NCBI GenBank assembly: GCA_963789535.1
Contig: CAWBKU010000005.1
Location: 1,798,001-1,862,000 of the forward strand
DNA from: CAVXHQ01 sp963789535
Lineage (GTDB): Bacteria; Pseudomonadota; Alphaproteobacteria; Rhodobacterales; Rhodobacteraceae
Direction: 5' to 3'
DNA length: 64,000 bases
The notes below the pieces were generated by a model that had not been told where the DNA came from, ran no database searches, and worked only from the letters and a program-made list of their open reading frames with translations. Shown piece by piece: positions 9,056 through 18,841 of this stretch. Numbering within the stretch: the stretch's first letter is position 1; every line of letters starts with the position of its first letter. A program made the position numbers and the translations under genes.

Positions 9056-10168
9056 ATGGGTTTTCTCGACATCCGAAACGTCACCAAGTCCTATGGCTCG
9101 GTCAGGGTGCTGCACGAGGTCGATATCTCGGTCGAGGAGGGCGAGTTCCTCGTCCTCGTCGGGCCCTCGGGCTGTGGCAAGTCCACGCTGCTGAACATGA
9201 TCGCGGGCCTCGAGGCGATCACCTCGGGCGACATCGCCATCCGGGGGCAGGTGATGAACGGGGTCCATCCGTCGCGGCGCAATATCGCGATGGTATTCCA
9301 GAGCTATGCCCTTTACCCCAACATGACCGTGGCGCAGAACATGACCTTCGGCCTCGAGATGCACGGCGTCCCGAAGGCCGAGCGCGAGGTGGCCCTCGCC
9401 AAGGTGGCCAAGCTGTTGCAGATCGAGGCGCTGCTGGCGCGCAAGCCCGGACAGCTCTCGGGCGGGCAACGGCAGCGGGTGGCGATGGGCCGCGCGCTGG
9501 TGCGCAACCCCGATGTGTTCCTCTTCGACGAGCCGCTGTCGAACCTCGATGCCAAGCTGCGCGTCGACATGCGGACCGAGATCAAGAAGCTGCACGACCG
9601 GCTGAAGACGACCTTCGTCTACGTGACCCACGACCAGATCGAGGCGATGACCCTCTCGACGCGGATCGCGGTGATGTATCAGGGGTTCGTGCAGCAATTG
9701 GGCACGCCGAAACAGATCTACGACTCCCCGGCCAACGTCTATGTCGCGACCTTCATGGGCAGCCCGGCGATGAACGTGGTGCCTGCGCGGGTCGAGATGC
9801 GCGACGGGGCGCCCCATGCGCGGGTCACGGACGCCGGGGGCGCGGAGCAGGCGCTGAGGCTGGCCCAGGACAATCTGGCGGCGTGGGACGGACGCGACAT
9901 CCTGCTCGGCATCCGGCCCGAGGCGATCACCGACCCCGAAGGCGCCGACCGCAACTCGCGCACGGTGGCGACGTTGCGCAACGCGATCACGGTGACCGAA
10001 CCGGCGGGGGCGGATACCTTCGTGACCATGGGACTAGGGGGGCGCGATGTCGTCGCGCGGATGCGGGCGGACGTGAACGTCGGGCCGGGCGACGTCTATG
10101 ATTTTGCGGTGAACATGGAAAAGGCCGTGGCCTTCGACCCGGCGACCGAGGCGCGGATCGCCCCGTGA
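9056..10168 (+). CDS. sugar ABC transporter ATP-binding protein (MalK/UgpC type)
   Basis: 370 aa. Walker A is GPSGCGKST near residues 37-45, the signature is LSGGQRQRV from about residue 133, and Walker B plus D-loop is [14 protein letters not shown]. The C-terminal extension (about residues 235-370) is the TOBE/regulatory domain seen in MalK-type ATPases. It would energise the permeases at 5865 and 6761. Its stop overlaps the GTG start of the following GMC oxidoreductase. Confidence 0.93.
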   Translation: MGFLDIRNVTKSYGSVRVLHEVDISVEEGEFLVLVGPSGCGKSTLLNMIAGLEAITSGDIAIRGQVMNGVHPSRRNIAMVFQSYALYPNMTVAQNMTFGLEMHGVPKAEREVALAKVAKLLQIEALLARKPGQLSGGQRQRVAMGRALVRNPDVFLFDEPLSNLDAKLRVDMRTEIKKLHDRLKTTFVYVTHDQIEAMTLSTRIAVMYQGFVQQLGTPKQIYDSPANVYVATFMGSPAMNVVPARVEMRDGAPHARVTDAGGAEQALRLAQDNLAAWDGRDILLGIRPEAITDPEGADRNSRTVATLRNAITVTEPAGADTFVTMGLGGRDVVARMRADVNVGPGDVYDFAVNMEKAVAFDPATEARIAP

Positions 10169-11637
10169 GCGATGCCGACATCATCATCATCGGCTCAGGC
10201 ATGGGCGGCGCCACGCTGGCCGCGGCGCTGGCCGGAACGGGGCGGCGGATTCTGATCCTGGAGCGGGGCCGGGCGCTACTCCCCGCGCCGCAGGACCGGG
10301 ACGCGGCGGCGATCTTCGGGCGCGGCCACTTCCGCCCCGACGAGACCTGGCTCGACGGTAGGGGCCGGCCCTTCAATCCGGGCAATTACTACAACGTCGG
10401 CGGCAACTCGAAGTTCTATGGTGCGGTCCTGCTGCGCTACCGCGCCGAGGATTTCGCGCCGATCCGGCATCTGGAGGGCACGACCCCCGGCTGGCCGATT
10501 TCCTACGAGACGATGGAGCCGTGGTATCAGGCCGCCGAAACGCTCTACCGGGTGCGCGGGCAACTCGGCGAGGATCCGACCGAGCCGCCGCATTCGGGCC
10601 TCTATCCGCATCCCCCCGTGCCCGACGAGCCGGACATCGCCGACCTGCGGCGCAGGCTCGTGTCGGTTGGTCTGCATCCGGCGTCGCTGCCGCTGGGCGT
10701 CGACATCGAGGCATGGCTGGCGGGCGGGCCGACGGCCTGGGACGCCTATCCGAACACCGGTCAGGGCAAGATGGACGCCGAAACCGTGGGCCTTGCGGCC
10801 GCGCTGGCGCATCCGAACGTGGCCTTGCGCACCGATTGTCCGGTGACGCGTCTGGTCGCCGGGGCGGACGGGCGCATTGCAGCGGTCGAGATTGACGGCG
10901 GGCGCGAGACGCTTGCGGCACCGATGGTCGTGCTCGCGGCCGGTGCCGTGCAATCGGCGGTGTTGTTGCTGCGCTCGTGTCTGGCGAACGGGTCGGACAT
11001 GGTCGGGCGCAACTTCATGAACCACAACACCTCGGCGCTGCTGGCGCTGCATCCGTTCCGGCGCAACCGCGCGGTCTATCAAAAGACGCTGATGGTGAAC
11101 GACTTCTACCTTTCGGGCGGCCCCGCAAACGCGCCGATGGGCAACATCCAGCTTCTGGGCAAGATCACCGGCCCGATCCTCGCCGCCAATGCGCGCCTGC
11201 CGCGCCTGCTGGCCGGGATCGTCGCGCGCCGGTCGATCGACCTCTATGCGATGTCCGAGGACCTGCCCGATCCCGAGAGCCGGATCATGCTGCGCGGCGA
11301 CCGGATCGTGATGGACTGGCGGCAAAAGAACTGGCCCGCGCATCTGGCCCTCGTCGCGCGGCTGAAGGGGTTGCTGCGCCGCGCCGGTTATCCGGTGGTG
11401 TTGTCGCGGCCCTTCGACCGGCGGACGCCCTCGCACCAATGCGGCACCGCGCGGATGGGCGCCGATCCTGCCGCGAGCGTCGTCGACACCTTCTGCCGCA
11501 GCCACGACCATCCCAACCTCTTCGTCTGCGACGCCTCGGTCCTGCCGACCTCTGCCGCCGTGAACCCGGCGCTGACCGTCGCCGCCCTCGCGCTGCGGAC
11601 GGGGCGGCATATCGCCGACACCGGGTTCGCGGCATGA
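10165..11637 (+). CDS. GMC-family FAD oxidoreductase (first of two)
   Basis: 490 aa from a GTG start at 10165 that overlaps the stop of the ATPase gene. The N-terminus ([18 protein letters not shown]) is the FAD dinucleotide fold. [14 protein letters not shown] is the GMC flavin-contact block, and the C-terminal part [10 protein letters not shown]...[25 protein letters not shown] has the conserved His/Asn active-site region. GMC enzymes oxidise alcohols, sugars or choline-type substrates to aldehydes or lactones. This one differs in length and sequence from the GMC protein that follows directly. No signal peptide is visible. The substrate is probably what the upstream ABC importer brings in, which is inference. 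Confidence 0.88.
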   Translation: MSDADIIIIGSGMGGATLAAALAGTGRRILILERGRALLPAPQDRDAAAIFGRGHFRPDETWLDGRGRPFNPGNYYNVGGNSKFYGAVLLRYRAEDFAPIRHLEGTTPGWPISYETMEPWYQAAETLYRVRGQLGEDPTEPPHSGLYPHPPVPDEPDIADLRRRLVSVGLHPASLPLGVDIEAWLAGGPTAWDAYPNTGQGKMDAETVGLAAALAHPNVALRTDCPVTRLVAGADGRIAAVEIDGGRETLAAPMVVLAAGAVQSAVLLLRSCLANGSDMVGRNFMNHNTSALLALHPFRRNRAVYQKTLMVNDFYLSGGPANAPMGNIQLLGKITGPILAANARLPRLLAGIVARRSIDLYAMSEDLPDPESRIMLRGDRIVMDWRQKNWPAHLALVARLKGLLRRAGYPVVLSRPFDRRTPSHQCGTARMGADPAASVVDTFCRSHDHPNLFVCDASVLPTSAAVNPALTVAALALRTGRHIADTGFAA

Positions 11638-13217
11638 GCGAGGGGTTCGATTTCATCGTCGTCGGCGGCGGTTCCGCCGGGTCCGTGGTGGCGGCGCGCC
11701 TGAGCGAGGATGCGTCGGTGCGCGTCCTTCTCCTCGAGGCGGGCGGGTCGGACCGCCATCCGCTCTATCACCTGCCGGCGGGCTTTGCGAAGATGACCAA
11801 GGGCATCGGCAGTTGGGGCTGGGAGACGGTTCCGCAGAAACACATGCAGAACAAGGTGTTCCGCTATACGCAGGCCAAGGTGATCGGCGGCGGCTCGGCG
11901 ATCAACGCGCAGATCTACACGCGCGGCAATCCGCAGGACTATGATGACTGGCGGCAGATGGGCTGCACCGGCTGGGGCTATGACGACGTGCTGCCCTATT
12001 TTCGCAAGGCCGAGGACAACGATACCTTCGACGACCGCTTCCATGGCAAGGGCGGCCCTCTGGGGGTGAGCCAGCCCATCGCACCGCTTCCGATCTGCGA
12101 GGCCTATTTCGAGGCCGCCGCCGCCCTCGGTATCCCGCGCAACGAGGACGTAAACGGCGAAACGCAGGACGGGGTCTGCTACTACCAGTTGACGCAGCGC
12201 AACGCGCGCCGGTCCTCGGCAGCGATGGCCTATCTCGCGCCGAACCGGGGCCGGGCGAACCTGATCGTGCGGACGGCGGCGCAGGTGCGGCGGCTGATCG
12301 TGGAGCGGGGGCGGGCCACGGGGGTCGAATTGGCGGACGGCACGCGGCTCGTCGCCGACTGCGAGGTGATCCTCGCCTCTGGTGCCATCGGCTCGCCGCG
12401 CCTGTTGCAGCTTTCGGGGATCGGCCTGGCGGACGCCCTCGGGGCGCTCGGCATCGGGGCGGTGTTCGACCAGCCGCAGGTCGGCGCGAACCTCCAGGAT
12501 CACCTCGACCTCTATTGCATCAGCGAACTTAGCGGCCCGCACAGCTATGACCGCTATGCCAGACCACACATGGCGGCGCTGGCGGGTCTGCAATATCTGT
12601 TCACGCGGCGCGGTCCCGTCGCCTCCTCGCTCTTCGAGACGGGCGGATTCTGGTATGCCGATCCCGACGCCCGCTCGCCCGATATCCAGTTGCACCTTGG
12701 CCTCGGCACCGGGATCGAGCACGGGGTTGCCGCCATGCCGCAGGGCGGGATCACGCTGAACGCCTGCCACCTGCGGCCCCGGTCACGCGGCACCGTGCGC
12801 CTGCGCAGCGCCGACCCCGCCGCCGCCCCGCTGATCGACCCGAACTATCTGGCCGACCCCCTCGACCGCGAGATGTCGATCCGCGGGCTGAAGCTGACGC
12901 AGCGGATACTCGCGCAGGAACCGCTGCGCCGCTTCATCCTCGCCGAGCGCCTGCCGGGACCGCACGTGCAGACGGACCGGGATTATCTCGACTTCATCTG
13001 CACCCATTCCAAAACGTCGCACCATTGCGCGGGCACCTGCCGGATGGGGGCCGACGCGGGCGCGGTCGTCGATCCGCAACTGCGGTTCAACGGGATCGAG
13101 GCGCTGCGCATCGTCGACACCTCGATCATGCCCACCGTCATCTCGTCCAACACCAATGCCGCAGCGATCATGATCGGCGAAAAGGCCGCCGACATGATCC
13201 GCGAGGCCCATGCCTGA
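11634..13217 (+). CDS. GMC-family FAD alcohol/choline dehydrogenase-like protein (second of two)
   Basis: 527 aa from ATG 11634, overlapping the preceding stop by 4 bases. It has the FAD motif GGGSAGSVVAARLSED, the GMC block KVIGGGSAINAQIYTRGNPQDYDDW and the C-terminal SKTSHHCAGTCRMG...IVDTSIMPTVISSNTNAAAIMIGEKAADMI with the His/Asn catalytic pair. This is the classical choline dehydrogenase/alcohol dehydrogenase branch. It should feed aldehyde to the aldehyde dehydrogenase at 2974. Choline itself is not supported because no betaine genes are nearby. Confidence 0.9.
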   Translation: MSEGFDFIVVGGGSAGSVVAARLSEDASVRVLLLEAGGSDRHPLYHLPAGFAKMTKGIGSWGWETVPQKHMQNKVFRYTQAKVIGGGSAINAQIYTRGNPQDYDDWRQMGCTGWGYDDVLPYFRKAEDNDTFDDRFHGKGGPLGVSQPIAPLPICEAYFEAAAALGIPRNEDVNGETQDGVCYYQLTQRNARRSSAAMAYLAPNRGRANLIVRTAAQVRRLIVERGRATGVELADGTRLVADCEVILASGAIGSPRLLQLSGIGLADALGALGIGAVFDQPQVGANLQDHLDLYCISELSGPHSYDRYARPHMAALAGLQYLFTRRGPVASSLFETGGFWYADPDARSPDIQLHLGLGTGIEHGVAAMPQGGITLNACHLRPRSRGTVRLRSADPAAAPLIDPNYLADPLDREMSIRGLKLTQRILAQEPLRRFILAERLPGPHVQTDRDYLDFICTHSKTSHHCAGTCRMGADAGAVVDPQLRFNGIEALRIVDTSIMPTVISSNTNAAAIMIGEKAADMIREAHA

Positions 13218-13228
13218 GGAGGCCCCTG

Positions 13229-13549
13229 ATGATCCGCCACATCGTTCTCGTGAAGTTCCGCCCCGACGTGACAGAGGCCGATATTGCCGCCCTGTTCGGC
13301 CAACTGGACACGCTCAGGGACCGGCTGCCCGGCGTGCTTGCCGTCACCGCGGGCCGGAGCGAGAGCCCCGAGCAGATGGAGCGCAGCTACATGCACGGTT
13401 TTGTCGTCGACTTCGCGGATTGGGCGGCGCTCGCGACCTATCAGGCCGATCCGGGCCACAAGCGCCTCGGCGCGGGTCTCGTGGCCCATGCGGTGGGCGG
13501 CATCGACGGTATCCTCGTCTTCGATCTGCCGATCGGGCAATCGACCTGA
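13229..13549 (+). CDS. Dabb (stress-responsive alpha/beta-barrel) domain protein
   Basis: 106 aa from ATG 13229, with a GAGGAG ribosome-binding site about 8 bases upstream. The sequence MIRHIVLVKFRPDVTEADI and YMHGFVVDFADWAALATYQADPGHK are the start and middle strands of the Dabb ferredoxin-like fold; proteins of this fold are small dimers, some of them enzymes for cyclisation or degradation of small molecules. Located 11 bases after the GMC gene, so part of the operon. Its role here is unknown. Confidence 0.85.
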   Translation: MIRHIVLVKFRPDVTEADIAALFGQLDTLRDRLPGVLAVTAGRSESPEQMERSYMHGFVVDFADWAALATYQADPGHKRLGAGLVAHAVGGIDGILVFDLPIGQST

Positions 13550-13587
13550 CGCTGCGAACCCGCTAGGGGGGAATCGGGGGCAAGTTC

Positions 13588-14607
13588 ATGGTATCGGACC
13601 GCAGACCGACGATCATCGACGTGGCGGCGCGGGCGGGCGTTTCCAAGTCCACGGTAAGCCTCGTCCTGCGCAACAGCGCGTCGGTGCGCGACGAAACGCG
13701 GGTCGCGGTGCGCCGGGCGATGGCCGACCTCGGCTATGTCTACAACCGGTCGGCGGCGAACATGCGCAGCTCGAACGCCGGCCTCGTCGGCCTCGTCCTG
13801 AACGACCTGCGGAACCCGTTCTTCACCGAATTTGCCACATCGCTGCAAATGTCGCTGTCGCGACGCGGCTATTCGGCGGTGGTGGCCAACACCGACGAGG
13901 ATCCCGCACTTGAGGCGCAGGTCGTCGGCGCGATGATCGAGCACGGCGTGTCCGCCTTCATCCTCTGTCCGGCCTATGGCGCGGCGACGACAACCTTCGA
14001 TGCCATCGCCCGGGCCGGTATTCCGGCGATGCAGATGCTGCGTCAGGTGGACGACCGTCTCGATCTCTTTCCCTTCGCTGCACCGGATTATCTGTCCGGC
14101 GGCCGCGCCGCGACCCGGCACCTCCTTGCGCAGGGTGCGCGGCGGATCGCCTTCGTCGGCGGCCTCGAGGGGCGGTCGGTGACACAGGAACGCAAGGCCG
14201 GCTATCTCGAGGTGCTGGCCGACGCGGGTCTCGAGCCGATCCTCGCCTTCGGGCGGCCCAGCCGTACCTTTGGCCGCGACATGGCGCGCCTGTTCGCCGC
14301 GGACGGCGCGCAGGTCGACGCCGCATTGTGTTTCAACGATCTGGTGGGGCTTGGCATGATCTCGGGCTTTGCCGAACTCGGGCGCCCGGTCGGGCGCGAT
14401 TTCGGCGTCGTGGGGTTCGACGACATCGAAGAGGCGGCGCAGGCGTTTCCGGCGCTCACCTCGGTCGGCTGCGACATTGCCGGGTTCGGCGAGATGGCGG
14501 CGGGGCGTCTGCTGGACTGGCTCGAGCAGGGCAAGGTGCCTGCGCCGGTGACGCGGACGGCGGTCTACCTCATCGAGCGGCCGTCGAGCAGGATAGCGCA
14601 GGATTAG
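13588..14607 (+). CDS. LacI-family transcriptional regulator
   Basis: 339 aa. The N-terminal helix-turn-helix is PTIIDVAARAGVSKSTVSLVLRNS (about residues 6-30), followed by a periplasmic-binding-protein-like effector domain (LVGLVLNDLRNPFFTEF onward, with GVVGFDDIEEA near residue 270). It is the last gene of the operon, 38 bases after the Dabb gene. It probably senses the substrate or an intermediate of the operon. A LacI-type perfect palindrome at 16757-16770, in the promoter of the convergent flavoprotein gene, is a candidate binding site; no matching copy was found before the operon because its promoter is outside the window. Confidence 0.92.
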   Translation: MVSDRRPTIIDVAARAGVSKSTVSLVLRNSASVRDETRVAVRRAMADLGYVYNRSAANMRSSNAGLVGLVLNDLRNPFFTEFATSLQMSLSRRGYSAVVANTDEDPALEAQVVGAMIEHGVSAFILCPAYGAATTTFDAIARAGIPAMQMLRQVDDRLDLFPFAAPDYLSGGRAATRHLLAQGARRIAFVGGLEGRSVTQERKAGYLEVLADAGLEPILAFGRPSRTFGRDMARLFAADGAQVDAALCFNDLVGLGMISGFAELGRPVGRDFGVVGFDDIEEAAQAFPALTSVGCDIAGFGEMAAGRLLDWLEQGKVPAPVTRTAVYLIERPSSRIAQD

Positions 14608-14637
14608 CCGCGCCGCAACCGCTTGCGGGGCGATATC

Positions 14638-16740
14638 CTAAGGCGGTTCGGTCCCGCCGTCGTCGGCGTCATGGATGGTGCCGGTAAGCCAGCCGGGCCA
14701 GTCGCGCTCGAAAAATGGTCGGGCGGCGTCGAGAGACCGGTTGGCCCGCGGTGTCACGACCATGTCCGTCCCCCTCAGGCGCACCACGATCTGCGTCTCG
14801 CGATCCTCGGCGCGCTCGGTCCGAAAGCGGTAGTCCTCGAGCGGGCCCGCCGCCGTGGAAGGCACGGCCATACCGCCCGGATCGCAGATCGTCCGCGCGC
14901 CCCGGCTGCCACCACCCTCACGGATGTAGTGGTCCAGGGCCGCAAGGACCGCCTCGGACGCAAGCGCCATCTGCTGCCATTGCAGCGCCCGCGCGATCTC
15001 GGACGGGCGGCGACAGCCGATGCCCCGCGCGCGGATGTCGGCATTCAGCCGCCGCGCCTCGGCCAGCGCATCTGCGACCTCGGCGGGGCGGCAGAAGATG
15101 CCTGCAAAGTCACTCATCCGCGCCTGAACCGCTCTGCGCACGGCGTCGACGTGAAGCGGGCTGTCGCGACGTGGGATGGCGCCGATGGCAGCGACTGCAT
15201 CGGAGAGGCCCACCGGTGCCTCTGCGACCGGCACCGCCGCCAGACCGCCCACGGCAATATGCTCCGCCACGCGGGTGCCGAACACCTGTCCGGCATTCAG
15301 CGCGGCGCCGCCCGGGCGCGTCACGCCGTGGGTGCCCGCCGCCTCGCCGATGGCAAAGAGGCCGGGGACGGTGCTTTGCCCCCAGATATCGACCGCGACG
15401 CCGCCGTTCATGTGCTGGTGGTTGACCGCGAATTCGAGGGGGGTGGCGGCGATATCCACCTTGTAGCGGCGGTAGAGTTCGATCGCGAGCGGGTTCATGT
15501 GGCGCAGACGGTCGATCGGCAGGGCCTGACCGGCAGCCGCACCCGCCAGATAGGCGCGCACGTCATCATCGAGGCGGTCCAGCGCAAAGGCCGCGTCGCC
15601 GGGGACGGGCAGGGGGTTGCGGTTGAAATCCATGAAGACGCGGTGGCCCTGCGCGGTCTCGCGGGCTATGGCGAGGTCGATCAGGCTCGACCCGAAATCG
15701 AGCATCCGGTCCGCATGGAACGGCCATTGATAGCCCTTGCGAAAGATGTTCGAGGCCATTTCGCGGGTCGTGCGGTAGACCCCGCCAAGGAAGTGGCGCT
15801 CGCGCCCGGCGGCGTCGATGGCGTAGATATGCGGCATCACCTGCGCATAGGTGCCCGAGAGGTTCCACGGAAACCCCTCGCGCCGGGTGCCGATGCCGAA
15901 CTGGCTCTCGGTAAGGTTCACCAGCGTCGCGCCCGCCTCGAGGGCGAGCCCGAGGCTCCCGAAACAGCCGTTGGGATAGACGCTGTCGCGATAGAGCTCT
16001 CCCGGGCCGCCCGCCGCGAGGACGAGGGCAGAGCAGTGCAAGAGGACGAGACCGAGGGGATTGTCGGGTGTCCGGTTCCTGGCGCAGACGCACAGGATGC
16101 CCTGAACCTTCCCGTCCGCAACGAGGAAGCGCACGCCCGTCGTGTGGTTGTGGAACGGGATGCCCAGACGCAGCGCCTCGAGCGCCAGAACCCTGACCAT
16201 GAGTCGCGACGTGCGCGGCCCGCAGGAGGTGGCGCGGCCCACCGTGTCGTGGTCGGTCTGATACCGCAGCGTCCCGCCAAAGCGGTCCTGCGGCAGCGGC
16301 AGGCCGAGATACTGGAGCGAGGCCATCGCACGAGCCGAGCCGACCGCCTCGACATAGGCGGTGTCGTGGTCCATCGCGCCGCCCGACCCGATCGCGCGGG
16401 CCATCGCGCGATAGTCGTCTCCCAGATCGGCGGTGTTGGCGGTGTGCAGGGTCTGCTTGTCCGATCCCGAACAGGCCGAGGTGCCTCCCCAGGCGCTCTG
16501 GCTCGCGATCACGACATCGACGCCGCGCCGCTTCAGTTCGACTGCCGCGCGCAGCCCCGCGGCACCGCTTCCGAGGACGACGCAGCCGCACCGTCGCACG
16601 GGAAGGCGGACACCGGCACAGTCGTGACGTGTCGAGATCGGCTCTTGCGGGCCAAGACGGGGCATCGGCACGTCGGTCAGTGCGTCGAGGATCGGTTGGG
16701 GAACGACTGGTGTTCGCGGAACAGGGGGGTCGGTGAGCAT
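14638..16740 (-). CDS. FAD-dependent oxidoreductase, fumarate reductase/succinate dehydrogenase flavoprotein-like
   Basis: 700 aa from the ATG at 16740. The frame is open to a TTG at 16770, but that codon lies inside an operator-like palindrome directly behind a promoter, so 16740 is preferred. The FAD motif is CGCVVLGSGAAGLRAAVELKRRGVDVVI. The segment WGGTSACSGSDKQTLH and the C-terminal GGVAVDIWGQSTVPGLFAIGEAAGTHGVTRPGGAALNAGQVFG follow the fumarate reductase flavoprotein pattern. No iron-sulfur or membrane-anchor subunits are beside it, so it is a stand-alone member of the family rather than part of complex II. It is convergent with the operon ending at 14607. Confidence 0.82.
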   Translation of the reverse strand: MLTDPPVPRTPVVPQPILDALTDVPMPRLGPQEPISTRHDCAGVRLPVRRCGCVVLGSGAAGLRAAVELKRRGVDVVIASQSAWGGTSACSGSDKQTLHTANTADLGDDYRAMARAIGSGGAMDHDTAYVEAVGSARAMASLQYLGLPLPQDRFGGTLRYQTDHDTVGRATSCGPRTSRLMVRVLALEALRLGIPFHNHTTGVRFLVADGKVQGILCVCARNRTPDNPLGLVLLHCSALVLAAGGPGELYRDSVYPNGCFGSLGLALEAGATLVNLTESQFGIGTRREGFPWNLSGTYAQVMPHIYAIDAAGRERHFLGGVYRTTREMASNIFRKGYQWPFHADRMLDFGSSLIDLAIARETAQGHRVFMDFNRNPLPVPGDAAFALDRLDDDVRAYLAGAAAGQALPIDRLRHMNPLAIELYRRYKVDIAATPLEFAVNHQHMNGGVAVDIWGQSTVPGLFAIGEAAGTHGVTRPGGAALNAGQVFGTRVAEHIAVGGLAAVPVAEAPVGLSDAVAAIGAIPRRDSPLHVDAVRRAVQARMSDFAGIFCRPAEVADALAEARRLNADIRARGIGCRRPSEIARALQWQQMALASEAVLAALDHYIREGGGSRGARTICDPGGMAVPSTAAGPLEDYRFRTERAEDRETQIVVRLRGTDMVVTPRANRSLDAARPFFERDWPGWLTGTIHDADDGGTEPP

Positions 16741-16756
16741 CTGGCGCAGCCACGGA

Positions 16757-16770
16757 TTGGAACGTTCCAA
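16757..16770. promoter_or_regulatory. LacI-type operator candidate
   Basis: TTGGAACGTTCCAA is a perfect 14-bp palindrome with a central CG step, the usual architecture of LacI/GalR operators. It sits just downstream of the predicted promoter of the flavoprotein gene (minus strand), where a bound repressor would block transcription. The LacI protein at 13588 is the nearest candidate. Confidence 0.55.
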
Positions 16771-16773
16771 AAA

Positions 16774-16802
16774 TTGCTACTCCGCCGCGTGCCACAAGTC
16801 AA
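16774..16802 (-). promoter_or_regulatory. sigma-70-like promoter of the flavoprotein gene
   Basis: On the minus strand TTGACT (16802-16797) is followed after exactly 17 bases by TAGCAA (16779-16774). The -35 is close to consensus, the -10 only partly. The operator-like palindrome begins 3 bases downstream. Confidence 0.45.
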
Positions 16803-17503
16803 CGGCGGCACGCGGCGCGATGTCCTCCCGCGCCCGTCGACCGGCTCGCCGCGCATACCCTGCCAGGCGCGGGATATGCCGATGTCACCCGCGTCCCGGA
16901 TGGGGGGGCGGTTCCACTTGCTGACGGCCAAGGACCGGTATGCCCGCAAAGTTCTGCTCTGGGCCTCTCCATGCCCCACGGGTCCGATCGCCGACCCCCC
17001 GGCAGATTTCTCCGAAATTGCCTGTCGGCAACGGTCCAGGCGCCGGACCGGGCCATCCACCCCGTTGGGCCACCCGGTTTCATGAACACCGATCGCCGGT
17101 CGCAATTGACACACTTCTTCCGGACCGACCCCGTGACACGGTCGGGCTGCCGCTTCTCGATCGAAGGCAACTCCGGTCATCGAAAGGCGAGTGCGTCGGA
17201 TGACATACCCGGAACACCGGATCATTGGCCAGCGAAGGCATCCGGCGGCGGAAGACTGTCTACGATCGCCGAAGTCCGCGCACATCGCCTGGCGGCACCC
17301 CGTCCCGCGTGTCCCATCGGCGGCCTATCGCGGAAGCCGACCGCGATCCGTCGATATCCGAAGCGGTCGGGCGCTCGAGCCGGTCCAGGCCAGCCGTCGC
17401 GAGGACGCCGTTCGAGAGTTCGAAACGCCGCCACGGAGTGCGTATTCTTCTGGCCGAACGCCGAAGGGGTCCGAGGCAGGATCCGCCGCGCCAGGGTCGA
17501 ACG
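16803..17503. other. about 700 bp without a recognisable gene
   Basis: Short open frames exist on both strands, but none shows a ribosome-binding site plus a recognisable family. The base composition and the lack of conserved blocks suggest intergenic or decayed DNA between the first sugar locus and the LacI gene of the second. Confidence 0.5.
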
Positions 17504-18559
17504 CTACTTCGGCGGGCCTATGGATTCCCGCTCGATCAGCTTGCATTCCAGCTTCAGGGGCGGGACGGGTTTGCCGTCGCCGGGAGCGCGCACCTGCAAC
17601 TGCTCGATCGCCCAACGCCCCATCGCGCGATGCGGCAGGACCAATGTGGTCAGGGTGGGGGTCAGATGGCGCGAGATTTCTTCGTCGTCATAGCCGACGA
17701 CCGAGACGTCCGCGGGAATGGCGTGGCCGGTCTCCTTGAGGTATTCGTAACAACCGATCGCCATCCGGTCGTTCTGGCAGAAGATCGCCGTCGGCGGCGA
17801 CGACAGCGCCATGAGGGCCTTTGCACCACTATAACCGGCACTCGCCGACCAGTCGCCACGCATGACCAGACGCGGATCGAAGGCGATGTCGGCAGAGGCC
17901 AGCGCCCGGCGATAGCCGCGCAACCTGTCCTGCGACGCCTCCATGAACTCCTCGCCCGTGATCGTGCCGATCCTCCGGTGGCCCACGTCGAGAAGCGCCT
18001 GCGTCGCGCTGTAGCCGCCCGCGATCTCGCTGGGCTGGACCGAGGGGCGGGTCCAGTCGTCGGTATAGCAGTTCAGCAGGATCACCGGGATCGTCGCCCG
18101 TTGCAGGACCGGGGGCAGCGTGACCTTGCGGGTAAAGATACACGCATAGATGATGGCATCCACACCATCGTCGATCATCGCCTGGAGCGTCAGCGGTTCG
18201 AGATCGGGATCGTTGCCGGTCTCCGTGATGACGAGCAGGGCATTCGTCGTGGCGAGCGCTTGCCGGACACCTTCGATGGCGACGATCCCCTCGGGACTGG
18301 TCGACAGCGAGTCGATCACGAAGGCGATCCGCGAGAGGCTGGCCTTGGTCGCTGCGGTGCGAGCCGTCGGACGGGCAGGGGCCGCATAGCCCATTTCCCG
18401 CGCGATCTGAGTGACCCTGGTGCGGGTCGTCTCGGATATCTGCACGGAACGGTTGTCGTTCAGGACGATGGAGACCGTCGCCTGAGAACATTCCGCCTTG
18501 CGGGCGATGTCGCCCATGGTGACGCGACGGGGCGACTGGGTGTCGGAAATTTCGTTCAC
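17504..18559 (-). CDS. LacI-family transcriptional regulator of the second sugar locus
   Basis: 351 aa from a GTG at 18559 (GGGGG ribosome-binding site about 7 bases upstream). The open frame continues to 19015, but upstream codons run through the operator at 18672, so the longer starts are rejected. Helix-turn-helix: VTMGDIARKAECSQATVSIVLNDN (about residues 13-36). The effector domain starts at about residue 70 (ASLSRIAFVIDSL). It is divergent from the epimerase gene and the operon behind it. The same 12-bp core lies upstream of this gene and upstream of the ABC operon, which suggests autoregulation and control of sugar uptake. Confidence 0.88.
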   Translation of the reverse strand: MNEISDTQSPRRVTMGDIARKAECSQATVSIVLNDNRSVQISETTRTRVTQIAREMGYAAPARPTARTAATKASLSRIAFVIDSLSTSPEGIVAIEGVRQALATTNALLVITETGNDPDLEPLTLQAMIDDGVDAIIYACIFTRKVTLPPVLQRATIPVILLNCYTDDWTRPSVQPSEIAGGYSATQALLDVGHRRIGTITGEEFMEASQDRLRGYRRALASADIAFDPRLVMRGDWSASAGYSGAKALMALSSPPTAIFCQNDRMAIGCYEYLKETGHAIPADVSVVGYDDEEISRHLTPTLTTLVLPHRAMGRWAIEQLQVRAPGDGKPVPPLKLECKLIERESIGPPK

Positions 18560-18671
18560 GTCTTGCCCCCACGCCGGTCCGGAGTGTGCCGGTATCGGTC
18601 GACCGCGCCGGAAGGTTACGGGAAAGGCGCTGTCGATGGAAGTGTCTACTAATCCACTCACAGTTTGACAA

Positions 18672-18681
18672 CTAATATTAG
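18672..18681. promoter_or_regulatory. palindromic operator candidate, copy 1 (divergent regulator/epimerase region)
   Basis: CTAATATTAG, a perfect 10-bp palindrome. On the minus strand it extends to AGCTAATATTAG, and that 12-mer recurs at 19884-19895. A TTGACA lies next to it at 18665-18670. It is placed between the regulator (minus strand) and the epimerase gene (plus strand). Confidence 0.6.
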
Positions 18682-18841
18682 CTTCTGTCATCGTTTCCGA
18701 ATTCGAACCGGCGGCTGCCGTTCCGGTGGGCAGTAACCGGATCGAAGGAGGGCGTGAGGCAAGAAAGATGCGAAACCTAGACACATCTGAACGGGGACTA
18801 GGGCGGCTCGCTCCCGGAGGTGCCATGCAGAGGGGGGTCGG

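Noticed and set aside
11634..13217. Naming the second GMC enzyme as choline dehydrogenase (betA).
   Set aside because: No betaine aldehyde dehydrogenase, BetI or choline transporter is adjacent; family resemblance alone does not prove the substrate.
16741..16770. TTG at 16770 as start of the flavoprotein gene.
   Set aside because: It lies inside the operator-like palindrome right behind the predicted promoter and has no ribosome-binding site; the ATG at 16740 is preferred, though without a strong site either.
14623..17085. 820-codon plus-strand open frame across the flavoprotein gene.
   Set aside because: It is the complement of a clear FAD oxidoreductase and has no motif of its own.
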